Shown: one piece after another, positions 34,940 through 46,714 of the stretch
Numbering within the stretch: the stretch's first letter is position 1
Layout of the letters: the number at the start of each line of letters is the position of its first letter
Origin: Dendrocalamus latiflorus
Lineage: Eukaryota; Streptophyta; Magnoliopsida; Poales; Poaceae
Length of the DNA: 64,000 bases
Direction of reading: 5' to 3'
NCBI GenBank assembly: GCA_017311315.1
Contig: CM029612.1
Location: forward strand, 23,558,211 to 23,622,210
Made by a program: the position numbers and the translations under genes
The notes under the pieces: generated by a model
What the model was told of the DNA's origin: nothing
Database searches by the model: none
What the model saw: the letters and a program-made list of their open reading frames with translations, nothing else

Positions 34940-36714
34940 AGCCCGTAGACTGTCGCGTGCGGAGGCGAACCTCGACGCTACGTCTTATTTTTAGTCCGCG
35001 GACTCTCGCGTGCGGAGGTGAACCTCGACGCTACGCCTTATTTAGAGTCCGTAGACTGGTGCGTGCGGAAGCTGAGCTCAACGCTACGTCTTATTTATAG
35101 TCCGCGGACTCTCGCGTGCGGAGGTGAACCTCGACGCTACGTCTTATTTATAGTCCGTAGACTGGTGCGTGCGGAAGCTGAGCTCAACGCTACGTCTTAT
35201 TTATAGTCCGCGGACTCTCGCGTGTGGAGGTGAACCTCGACGCTACGTCTTATTTATAGTCCGCGGACTCTCGCGTGCGGAGGTGAACCTCGACGCTACG
35301 TCTTATTTATAGTCCGTAGACTGGTGCGTGCGGAAGCTGAGCTCAACGCTACGTCTTATTTATAGTCCGCGGACTCTCGCGTGCGGAGGTGAACCTCGAC
35401 GCTACGTCTTATTTAGAGTCCGTAGACTGGTGCGTGCGGAAGCTGAGCTCAACGCTACATCTTATTTATAGTCCGCGGACTCTCACGTGCGGAGGTGAAC
35501 CTCGACGCTACGTCTTATTTAGAGTCCGTAGACTGGTGCGTGCGGAAGCTGAGCTCAACGCTACGTCTTATTTATAGTCCGTAGACTCTCGCGTGCGGAG
35601 GTGAACCTCGACGCTACGTCTTATTTATAGTCCGCGGACTCTCGCATGCGGAGGTGAACCTCGACGCTACGTCTTATTTATAGTCCGTAGACTCTCGCGT
35701 GCGGAGGTGAAGCTCGACGCTACGTCTTATTTAGAGTCCGTAGACTGGTGTGTGCGGAAGCTGAGCTCAACGCTACGTCTTATTTATAGTCCGTAGACTC
35801 TCGCGTGCGGAGGTGAACCTCGACGCTGCGTCTTATTTATAGTCCGCGGACTCTCGCGTGCGGAGGTGAACCTCGACGCTACGTCTTATTTATAGTCCGT
35901 AGACTCTCGTGTGCGGAGGTGAACCTCGACGCTACGTCTTATTTATAGTCCGCGGACTCTCGCGTGCGGAGGTGAACCTCGACGCTACGTCTTATTTATA
36001 GTCCGTAGACTGGTGCGTGCGGAAGCTGAGCTCAACGCTACGTCTTATTTATAGTCCGCGGACTCTCGCGTGCGGAGGTGAACCTCGACGCTACGTCTTA
36101 TTTAGAGTCCGTAGACTGGTGCGTGCGGAAGCTGAGCTCAACGCTACATCTTATTTATAGTCCGCGGACTCTCACGCGCGGAGGTGAACCTCGACGCTAC
36201 GTCTTATTTAGAGTCCGTAGACTGGTGCGTGCGGAAGCTGAGCTCAACGCTACGTCTTATTTATAGTCCGTAGACTCTCGCGTGCGGAGGTGAACCTCGA
36301 CGCTACGTCTTATTTATAGTCCGCGGACTCTCGCATGCGGAGGTGAACCTCGACGCTACGTCTTATTTATAGTCCGTAGACTCTCGCGTGCGGAGGTGAA
36401 GCTCGACGCTACGTCTTATTTAGAGTCCGTAGACTGGTGCGTGCGGAAGCTGAGCTCAACGCTACGTCTTATTTATAGTCCGTAGACTCTCGCGTGCGGA
36501 GGTGAACCTCGACGCTGCGTCTTATTTATAGTCCGCGGACTCTCGCGTGCGGAGGTGAACCTCGACGCTACGTCTTATTTATAGTCCGTAGACTCTCGTG
36601 TGCGGAGGTGAACCTCGACGCTACGTCTTATTTATAGTCCGCGGACTCTCGCGTGCGGAGGTGAACCTCGACGTTACGTCTTATTTATAGTCCGTAGACT
36701 CTCGCGTGCGGACA
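34940..36714. repeat. 53-bp tandem array, 33 units plus a partial, with a 13-unit higher-order repeat
   Basis: Units begin at 34940 + 53n. Type A contains gactctcgcgtgcggaggtg; type B contains gactggtgcgtgcggaagct. The order from 35311 to 35999 is BABABAAABAAAA, and exactly the same order, with the same private variants (catcttat, tcgcatgcgg, gaagctcgac, cgctgcg, ctcgtgtg), recurs from 36000 to 36688. The higher-order unit is therefore 689 bp. The period is not a multiple of three, so it is non-coding. Confidence 0.95.
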
Positions 36715-36800
36715 GGCGATGATACTTTTAGAAACATCGAGCTTTATTGAAGTCCCGTTTGCGCGGGCGAGCACCGTACAAGGAGGGGCTGATGCCATTA

Positions 36801-39800
36801 TGTCACATCCCAAAATTTGCTTTCTGGAAAAATTTAATTTCAAATTAATTATTTTAAAGTATTTGAGTTTTATTTGGATTTGCCCTGAATTTCTGTTTTG
36901 AAAAACTGGATTTGAAAAGTATTTTAAGTAAAACCTAAAATATTGTTAAATAAAAAGATATTTTGAATTTCTATAAAAATCCTAATTCAAAATAATTATT
37001 TGGAGTTATTTGGCTTTTATTTGGTTTCCTGGATTTTCTGGAGTTTAAAACCTATTTTTTTTGAAAATAAAGAGTTTTTCAAGTATGAAAATTAAATACC
37101 AATGGTAGTTGGAAATAATTTTATTAAGTCCAAAATGTCCCCAGGAGCTTCTGTGAATTTTCCTGGAATTTTTGGAATTTATTTTGTATTTTTCTGAGCT
37201 TATTTGAATTTCCTAGCAATTTCTGAAAAATCTGAAATTAAAATCAAAAACAAAAATCAAAAAAATAAAAACCCTCTCCCCTCCCCTCAGGCCGCCGCGT
37301 GGATGGCCAGATCTTCTCCACGTCGCCACCATCCGGCCGTCGACCCCATCCCGCCTACTCCCTCCGGATGGCCGCCACGTCGCATCCCTCCCCATCCGAC
37401 CGTCCGCCCGCACCTCTCCTCCGGGCCGCCCGATTCCCCCTGGGCCGCGCGGCCTCATCTCCGCCGCCCGCGCCACTCCCTCCGCCTCTCTCTGCCTCGC
37501 GGGCCCCTGCCGTCAGCCGCTCCCCGCCTCCCTCTCTCACTGCCGCCCGGGCCCGCCTGTCGGATCCATCTCCTTCCGCCCACCTTCTTCCTCCGCACGC
37601 CGCCTCCGTCTTCCCCGCAACCGCCGCCCCTCGCCCGCTGGGATTGCTTTCCTTTTTCGCCGCCCGTGCGACCCGCGCCCCTTCCTTTTCTTCCTCCCCC
37701 GATTTCCTTCCTTCCGCGGCCCCCCTCTTTCCTTTCTTCCCCTCCCATTCCATTTTTCCGGCCGCCATCTCCGGCGAGGGATTGCGCGCCCGTGCTTCCC
37801 CCTCCGCCCTATAAATACCCCCCATCGGCTCCACCTTTCTCCGTGCCTCCTCCCCCTCCTCTTCCCGTCCCCTTCCGTGCATCGGAGTGCCCTCGCGTCG
37901 TGCGCCTTGCTCGCCGCCGCCGCCATCAAGTCCGGCGAGGAATTCTGGTCGCCCTCGCGCCTGGCCGACGACACCCCAAGGTTCCCCGTGCCACGCCGAA
38001 CCTCCCCCGCCACTTCCCCGGCCTCGAACGTCGCCGGACCACCGTCCTCCCCGGAGACCCGAACCGTGCCGCCGCCTCCTCTCGCCGCCGGCCGCCTCCG
38101 ATCACCCACGGTGAGCCTGCGCCCCTCCCCCGAGTTGCCCTCGGCCTCCTCTCCCCGTAGACGCCCTCGCCGCCGCCCGCCGGAGCGCCGGCGAGCCCCT
38201 TCCCCGAGCCGCTTCCCCGTCGACGCCGGGTCCACGTCAGCAGCCGTGCCTGCGTGGCAGCTGCGTGGCACGCCACGTCCCCGCCGCGTCAGCTTTCCCC
38301 TGCCCCGTCAGCGCCAGCCCACCACCCTCGCCACCTCGGTCATCCCCTCGGCCGTGGACCCGGTCTATAGACCGAGGGCCCACCTGTCAGTCAAACCCCT
38401 CCGGCTGATGTCATGCTGACGCAGTAAACCGGATTTATCAGTTGAAAAATAATTCGGCCGAAATTAAATTCAGTGCTGACGCAATAATTCCAGAATTTCC
38501 TTTACAAAAATAATTCCAAAAATCCAGTTTTTCCATTTTCTCTCTTTTCAAACTTCCCGGAGCCCGTTCTCCTTCGTTTTAACTCCAAATTGAGCCATTC
38601 AAATTTCTAAATTCATCAAAAATTCCAAACTATCCATTTCTTCCATCCTTTCAAATATTTGAAATTTATTTGATATTTCAAATATTTAAATTTCAAATTC
38701 CAATGCCTAGTTTAATTTCAAAGCCTCAGTTCCATTCCAAATTTTCTGTGCACGTTCAAAATTCAAATTCAAATCTTGCAAAATCTCCATAAAATTCATT
38801 CTATTTTCCTTGGTCCAAATATTGTCTCAGTAATTTCTTTTCCCAACCAATCTTCCAGATATTCGATCTCCCTCATACGAACTCCGAATCCGTTGATCCT
38901 TTCTCCTAAATTCGTCTAAAATCATAATCTATCCAAATATGGCCTCTATTTGAGTTTTTGAGTTTATTTGAGTCTTTGTTTGTATTTATTTGCTTTGTTT
39001 GCTTCGTCTTTTCTCGCGTAGATTCCAACGCTGTCGACGATCCCTCTTCACAGCAACAAGAAGACCCAGAAACCCTGCAAGAAGGCAAGTCTCTTTTGAT
39101 CATCTTGAACCTATGCTTTTGAAATATTTTTAAAATATTTTAAATTATGTGCATTGCTATTTACATAAAGTCACTAGTTCAAATCTTTAGGAATTAGTTA
39201 TTCCAACTTTGTTATGCCCTCATTTGACATTGATTGCCATATACCTTGTCACCCTAGAACTTCCTTTGTCTCAATAATGAGATTACTATTAATCTTTGTG
39301 AATATTAGAATGGTAGGTTAATGCTTAGTCATGCTATCTAATAACTTTGGAAAATCTTGAAAATGGGAAATTATGTCTGGACCCTTGTGTTTACAAATGT
39401 AGTGGTAATTGGAGTTGCCACTGATCTTTCAAAATAAAATAAAAATGTGAAAGTTGGTTTAGATTAGGGTGGATGGCTTTTTGGGTTGGTGCAGTAAGCA
39501 CGAGAACTTGTTAAGTGTATGTTCCACCCTAGTCAACTAAGGACCGACGCTTGTGTTTGTCCAGACTGAGCATTAACCGTACAACCACAAGTCTATATGG
39601 GTACGACCTAGCTGACTAACTTATGATAGTCTAGTTTAGGTGCCACCAGTGGAAAGTGGGTGCCAGGGATGGACTGGTTATTCACAGTGAGGGACAGGGA
39701 TTTACTGTACTCATATGGCGCAAGAGGGGGCTTCGGTTCGGGCGGTTAGCCTACCTGCGGTGAAACCTCAGCGGGTGGTATCTAGCTAGATTAGAGTAAG

Positions 39801-40671
39801 GTAAAGGCTTTGTGATATTTTATCTGGGTCTCATGCCAAAGGAAGCGTGTGAATTTTAGGATAATTTATCTCTTGTGGGTAAAGTTGTACAACCTCTGCA
39901 GAGTGTAAAACTATTCGAATAGCCGTGCCCACGGTCAAGGGCGGGCAAGGAATGCATTCACCTGGTAGATTTCTGGTTTTGGCTTTTAAAATCAAAAGTT
40001 TTGTATTCCGAGGGTGGAGGGAACTCTCGGAAGGGAATCCTGGCGGATGGAGCCAGAGAGGGTGGATGGAACCCGTAGTTTAAAACTTGACCAATGGTAA
40101 TTGGTTAGCTAGTGTTGGTAGTTGGAACCTTCACTAGAAAGTTAATTCTGTTAAAACATTTACTTTATTAACTTGATGCATTCGAAAATAATTAGTAGTA
40201 ATTGAGATTTCAAATGTTGCTTTGTGCAAAAGAACCATATAGCCTTCCTTTGTTAAGCCTTGCATCTATGCATTTTTCCCAAGACTTGCGGAGTACTTTA
40301 TGTACTCACATGCTACACTTAAAATAAACCTCAGAAGAACATGAAGCTCAAGAAGGTGATTACGACTACTGCTTCGCTTGTGGCTGTGTTGGATTCTTCC
40401 CGGAGGACTAGGTCGCGCTTCCCCAGTCAACTGCCTGTGGCATTTTGATGGGTTTACTTTGAGTTTACTTTGCTTCCGCTGTGTTTTGATTGTGCGAGGT
40501 CTTGAAACCTCCAATGTAATAATGAGACCTGGTGGTCAGTACTCTTTATAATTGTAATAAATACGTTGTTGGTCATGAATCATTTCTGTTTAATTGTGTG
40601 CACTAGCTTTGATCTGGGACTAGTGCAGAAATACACAGAGGGTCCGGGTTTGGAAATCCGGGGTCCCGACA
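36801..40671 (+). repeat. 5' LTR of the LARD-like element
   Basis: AT-rich start, GC-rich core (37270-38420) with a TATA box tataaata at 37810-37817, then AT-rich sequence with the palindromic block at 39893-39934. It aligns end to end with 42795-46680, with scattered substitutions and small indels in the GC-rich part (for example near 37950 and 38175). The 318-codon open frame in the core is proline/arginine-rich, overlaps others on both strands, and is unlikely to be a gene. Confidence 0.92.
37810..37817 (+). promoter_or_regulatory. TATA box of the LARD LTR promoter
   Basis: TATAAATA in a GC-rich pyrimidine-tract context. The same word is at 43803-43810 in the other LTR. Transcription would start about 30 bp downstream. 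Confidence 0.6.
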
Positions 40672-40675
40672 GAGG

Positions 40676-40687
40676 TGGTATCAGAGC
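40676..40687 (+). promoter_or_regulatory. Primer binding site (tRNA-Met type) of the LARD-like element
   Basis: TGGTATCAGAGC lies five bases after the LTR end. Confidence 0.9.
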
Positions 40688-42781
40688 CAATTTGACTGTA
40701 GGGCGTGACCTAGTTAGAATGGTCGTTAGTAGAAGAGCTTCAAAATTTATTTTTATAAAATAAAAATTTAATAATGTGCTATCCTCGTCTTTTCTTATCT
40801 TTCTATCCTTACCTTCGTCATAGTATTCTTCCTTATCTATCTGGTTATTGACTTTTTGGAATGGTAATTATATTCCCTTCCCTTTGTAATTTCTATAGAC
40901 GGCTCAGTAAGGTTTGCGAAGCGCGTCATCATGAAGGAGTGAAGACTAGTTCTTTAGTTGTAGTACCCAAGTAAAGTTCTACGATTTTAGAACGCTTATA
41001 TATTACTTGCTTGTGTGCTAGGTGGACTATACCAAGTCTTTGTATACTTGTACAGCCATCCAAAAAAAAACTATTTTGGATTTCAAGCTAAGCTTCTCCT
41101 AGTTGTTCTCTCTTGTGTGTTTGGGATGTTGTTTAGTCGTTCCCCTGATCTCTTATCTGTGCTACTTCCCTCTTATCTTTTGCTAACCCCAGTTACCACA
41201 ATATTGCAAGCTCCAATTCTTTCACTGCAGTCCAAGTTTGGAGAATCCATTGAGACCTAGAGTATATGGAAGACAACAAATTTATGGAAAGTACTTTTGT
41301 CGGGAAAGTCGTCATAATTAGAGCATGTCAAGTTAGGTAATTTGGAGAATTGTTGCTAGGGTGATATATTTTGGATTCATAATTGACAAGATTGAATAAT
41401 ATTCGAGAGGATTGAGATAAAAGGTATATTTGTGGATACCAATTGATTATAAATAAATCCAAAGAGTGTCATCTTTGTGGATTGACTAGAGAATAAATAC
41501 AAAGTTGAATTTGTGGGAGCTAATTAGATCATGGGAAGTGTCTAAATTGGATACCTTGGATTTATTATCTAGGATTGAAAGGAGCAACTGGATGTAAAAC
41601 AAGATTTTTGTTGAAGGGATTATTTGTGATCATTGGAGAATTAGCATTAAGAGATTGATCCAGTAAAGGGAGAGATTAAAAGATTAAGAAGTTGAATTAT
41701 CATTAATGATATCAATTTTTGGTGATTTGGTTGAATCATGAAGAGTAGATGAATTTTGTGGAGTTAATCGATTATCAGAGTTTGGTGGACCTATTGATGA
41801 TAAGTGGATACTAGTGGAATTAGATATCTTGGTGGATTAATTTTATCTTTGCAAAGTGGACATTGAATTGGTGTGTCAAATTGAATTTCGTGGATTTAAT
41901 AGATCATTGCTAGATAATTGGATTTTAACTAATGGGATTAATTAAGTCGTTTAAGGATGTTCAAATGGATAATCTGGAGGATTTAAATTAATTATGGGAG
42001 ATAGATGGTCCAATGAGAATTAATTGAGAGATTGTTCAACAAGAATTAATTGAGTTCATTCAAATTTGGTGGAACCAAAATGATGATTATCAAGAGATTG
42101 ATGTTGGTGGATTAATGAATATTAAATTATGGCTTAGATGATCTTAAACTTGATTGATGATTACTAAAAGGTTGGATTAATCTTATAATTTGATCAGAGC
42201 TATGGATTTGTTGAATTAGATAATGATCATAAAGCAATTGGTGGAAATCACAAACTACAATGTTATTGGATTCTTGTTAGAAAAATTATATGGTTTGACG
42301 TCGATTCAAATTAGAGCAGAGACTAAAAGTTAATGAGATTACTTGTCGAAATCAATAAGGTGCAATTGTGGTATATGATTTTGGAATCAAGAATTTTTGA
42401 AGAGTTGAAATAATTATGTCTTTCTCGGATGAACACTTGCGGAAGTTAAGCCCTTTTGGTGGAATACTGAATTAATCGATATGATAAGGGCAATTGAAGT
42501 TAACCCAAAGCTTGTAGGCGACTAAAGATGTACCAATCCGATTTGTTGTTGTCTTCCATATTTCTCAGTCAAAGGAATACTGCGGAGCATCGAACAACAA
42601 GATAGAATCGTGAGGAAAGCAGAACGCCACGCAAGAAGCATGACTATAAAGTTCCACAATGTGCAGAAGAGCAACTATTCGAAGTCAAGCAACTCAGGAG
42701 CGTGAAGAGGACCTGAGAGCCGAGTTTTCCTCTTCTTTCTTTTTCCTAGTCCGTCCGAATCTCGGGGACGAGATTCTTTCT
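40688..42781 (+). other. Interior of the LARD-like element, non-coding
   Basis: About 2.1 kb of AT-rich sequence with recurring ggtggatta / gattaattgag words and no open frame resembling gag, protease, RT or integrase. It may be a highly decayed remnant or spacer RNA sequence. Confidence 0.7.
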
Positions 42782-42792
42782 AAGGGGGTAGG
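42782..42792 (+). promoter_or_regulatory. Polypurine tract of the LARD-like element
   Basis: aagggggtagg lies immediately before the 3' LTR at 42795, the expected place for plus-strand priming. Confidence 0.8.
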
Positions 42793-42794
42793 TT

Positions 42795-45700
42795 TGTCAC
42801 ATCCCAAAATTTGCTTTCTGGAAAAATTTAATTTCAAATTAATTATTTTAAAGTATTTGAGTTTTATTTGGATTTGCCCTGAATTTCTGTTTTGAAAAAC
42901 TGGATTTGAAAATTATTTTAAGTAAAACCTAAAATATTGTTAAATAAAAAGATATTTTGAATTTCTATAAAAATCCTAATTCAAAATAATTATTTGGAGT
43001 TATTTGGCTTTTATTTGGTTTCCTGGATTTTCTGGAGTTTAAAACCTATTTTTTAAAAAATAAAAAGTATTTCAAGTATGAAAATTAAATACCAATGGTA
43101 GTTGGAAAAAATTTTATTAAGTCCAAAATGTCCCCGGGAGCTTCTGTGAATTTTCCTGGAATTTTTGGAATTTATTTTGTATTTTTCTGAGCTTATTTGA
43201 ATTTCCTAGCAATTTCTGAAAAATCTGAAATTAAAATCAAAAACAAAAATCAAAAAAATAAAAACCCTCTCCCCTCCCCTGAGGCCGCCGCGTGGACGGC
43301 CAGATCTTCTCCACGTCGCCACCATCCGGCCGTCGACCCCATCCCGCCTACTTCCTCCGGATGGCCGCCACGTCGCATCCCTCCCCATCCGACCGTCCGC
43401 CCGCACCTCTCCTCCGAGCCGCCCGATTCCCCCTGGGCCGCGCGGCCTCATCTCCGTCGCCCGCGCCACTCCCTCCGCCTCTCTCTGCCTCGCGGGCCCC
43501 TGCCGTCAGCCGCTCCCCGCCTCCCTCTCTCACTGCCGCCCGGGCCCGCCTGTCGGATCCATCTCCTTCCGCCCACCTTCTTCCTCCGCACGCCGCCTCC
43601 GTCTTCCCCGCAACCGCTGCCCCTCGCCCGCTGGGATTGCTTTCCTTTTTCGCCGCCCGTGCGACCCGCGCCCCTTCCTTTTCTTCCTCCCCCGATTTCC
43701 TTCCTTCCGCGGCCCCCCTCTTTCCTTTCTTCCCCTCCCATTCCATTTTTCCGGCCGCCATCTCCGGCGAGGGATTGCGCGCCCGTGCTTCCCCCTCCAC
43801 CCTATAAATACCCCCCATCGGCTCCACCTTTCTCCGTGCCTCCTCCCCCTCCTCTTCCCGTCCCCTTCCGTGCATCGGAGTGCCCTCGCGCCGTGCGCCT
43901 TGCTCGCCGCCGCCGCCATCAAGTCCGGCGAGGAATTCTGGTCGCCCCCGTCGCCCTCGCGCCTGGCCGACGACACCCCAAGGTTCCCCGTGCCACGCCG
44001 AACCTCCCCCGCCACTTCCCCGGCCTCGAACGTCGCCGGACCACCGTCCTCCCCGGAGACCCGAACCGTGCCGCCGCCTCCTCTCGCCGCCGGCCGCCTC
44101 CGATCACCCACGGTGAGCCTGCGCCCCTCCCCCGAGTTGCCCTCGGCCTCCTCTCCCCGTAGACGCCCTCGCCGCCGGCCGCCGCCCGCCGGAGCGCCGG
44201 CGAGCCCCTTCCCCGAGCCGCTTCCCTGTCGATGCCGGGTCCACGTCAGCAGCCGTGCCTGCGTGGCAGCTGCGTGGCACGCCACGTCCCCGCCGCGTCA
44301 GCTTTCCCCTGCCCCGTCAGCGCCAGCCCACCACCCTCGCCACCTCGGTCATCCCCTCGGCCGTGGACCCGGTCTATAGACCGAGGGCCCACCTGTCAGT
44401 CAAACCCCTCCGGCTGATGTCATGCTGACGCAGTAAACCGGATTTATCAGTTGAAAAATAATTCGGCCGAAATTAAATTCAGTGCTGACGCAATAATTCC
44501 AGAATTTCCTTTACAAAAATAATTCCAAAAATCCAGTTTTTCCATTTTCTCTCTTTTCAAACTTCCCGGAGCCCGTTCTCCTTCGTTTTAACTCCAAATT
44601 GAGCCATTCAAATTTCTAAATTCATCAAAAATTCCAAACTATCCATTTCTTCCATCCTTTCAAATATTTGAAATTTATTTGATATTTCAAATATTTAAAT
44701 TTCAAATTCCAATGCCTAGTTTAATTTCAAAGCCTCAGTTCCATTCCAAATTTTCTGTGCACGTTCAAAATTCAAATTCAAATCTTGCAAAATCTCCATA
44801 AAATTCATTCTATTTTCCTTGGTCCAAATGTTGTCTCAGTAATTTCTTTTCCCAACCAATCTTCCAGATATTCGATCTCCCTCATACGAACTCCGAATCC
44901 GTTGATCCTTTCTCCTAAATTCGTCTAAAATCATAATCTATCCAAATATGGCCTCTATTTGAGTTTTTGAGTTTATTTGAGTCTTTGTTTGTATTTATTT
45001 GCTTTGTTTGCTTCGTCTTTTCTCGCGTAGATTCCAACGCTGTCGACGATCCCTCTTCACAGCAACAAGAAGACCCAGAAACCCTGCAAGAAGGCAAGTC
45101 TCCTTTGATCATCTTGAACCTATGCTTTTGAAATATTTTTAAAATATTTTAAATTATGTGCATTGCTATTTACATAAAGTCACTAGTTCAAATCTTTAGG
45201 AATTAGTTATTCCAACTTTGTTATGCCCTCATTTGACATTGATTGCCGTGTACCTTGTCACCCTAGAACTTCCTTTGTATCAATAATGAGATTACTATTA
45301 ATCTTTGTGAATATTAGAATGGTAGGTTAATGCTTAGTCATGCTATCTAATAACTTTGGAAAATCTTGAAAATGGGAAATTATGTCTGGACCCTTGTGTT
45401 TACAAATGTAGTGGTAATTGGAGTTGCCACTGATCTTTCAAAATAAAATAAAAATGTGAAAGTTGGTTTAGATTAGGGTGGATGGCTGTTTGGGTTGGTG
45501 CAGTAAGCACGAGAACTTGTTAAGTGTATGTTCCACCCTAGTCAACTAAGGACCGACGCTTGTGTTTGTCCAGACTGAGCATTAACCGTACAACCACAAG
45601 TCTATATGGGTACGACCTAGCTGACTAACTTATGATAGTCTAGTTTAGGTGCCACCAGTGGAAAGTGGGTGCCAGGGATGGACTGGTTATTCACAGTGAG

Positions 45701-46680
45701 GGACAGGGATTTACTGTACTCATATGGCGCAAGAGGGGGCTTCGGTTCGGGCGGTTAGCCTACCTGCGGTGAAACCTCAGCGGGTGGTATCTAGCTAGAT
45801 TAGAGTAAGGTAAAGGCTTTGTGATATTTTATCTGGGTCTCATGCCAAAGGAAGCGTGTGACTTTTAGGATAATTTATCTCTTGTGGGTAAAGTTGTACA
45901 ACCTCTGCAGAGTGTAAAACTATTCGAATAGCCGTGCCCACGGTCAAGGGCGGGCAAGGAATGCATTCACCTGGTAGATTTCTGGTTTTGGCTTTTAAAA
46001 TCAAAAGTTTTGTATTCCGAGGGTGGAGGGAACTCTCGGAAGGGAATCCTGGCGGATGGAGCCAGAGAGGGTGGATGGAACCCGCAGTTTAAAACTTGAC
46101 CAATGGTAATTGGTTAGCTAGTGTTGGTAGTTGGAACCTTCACTAGAAAGTTAATTCTGTTAAAACATTTACTTTATTAACTTGATGCCTTCGAAAATAA
46201 TTAGTAGTAATTGAGATTTCAAATGTTGCTTTGTGCAAAAGAACCATATAGCCTTCCTTTGTTAAGCCTTGCATCTATGCATTTTTCCCAAGACTTGCGG
46301 AGTACTTTATGTACTCACATGCTACACTTAAAATAAACCTCAGAAGAACATGAAGCTCAAGAAGGTGATTACGACTACTGCTTCGCTTGTGGCTGTGTTG
46401 GATTCTTCCCGGAGGACTAGGTCGCGCTTCCCCAGTCAACTGCCTGTGGCATTTTGATGGGTCTACTTTGTGTTTACTTTGCTTCCGCTGTGTTTTGATT
46501 GTGCGAGGTCTTGAAACCTCCAATGTAATAATGAGACCTAGTGATCAGTACTCTTTATAATTGTAATAAATACGTTGTTGGTCATGAATCATTTCTGTTT
46601 AACTGTGTGCACTAGCTTTGATCTGGGACTAGTGCAGAAATACACAGAGGGTCCGGGTTTGGAAATCCGGGGTCCTGACA
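42795..46680 (+). repeat. 3' LTR of the LARD-like element
   Basis: It matches 36801-40671 across its whole length, with roughly one percent or less difference by eye and a net 15-bp length difference. TATA box at 43803; palindromic block at 45902-45943. Confidence 0.92.
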
Positions 46681-46714
46681 CATTATAACCTTTGTCCCGC
46701 TTCTAGGCGTAATA

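Larger units (their letters stand above)
36801..46680 (+). mobile_element. LARD-like LTR element (3.9-kb LTRs, 2.1-kb non-coding interior)
   Basis: The LTRs at 36801-40671 (3,871 bp) and 42795-46680 (3,886 bp) start TGTCACATCCC and end GGTCCCGACA or GGTCCTGACA. The duplication CATTA lies at 36796-36800 and 46681-46685. A primer site and a polypurine tract are present, but the interior has no gag or pol. Large LTRs around a short non-coding middle fit the class called large retrotransposon derivatives. The ends, primer site and gacgagattctttctaaggg tract resemble Tekay/Del chromoviruses, the probable source of its enzymes. Confidence 0.92.

Noticed and set aside
35018..36266. Several 62-codon open frames with nearly the same sequence
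   Set aside because: They are products of the 53-bp tandem array. The period is not a multiple of three, and they start at GTG codons.
34940..36714. CRISPR-like regularly spaced repeats
   Set aside because: The units are directly adjacent with no unique spacers, and the context is a plant retrotransposon.
37204..38160. A 318-codon open frame in the GC-rich core of the LARD LTR, repeated at 43197-44162
   Set aside because: It is proline/arginine-rich, overlaps long frames on both strands, changes length through indels between the LTRs, and lies across the LTR promoter. GC content explains it.
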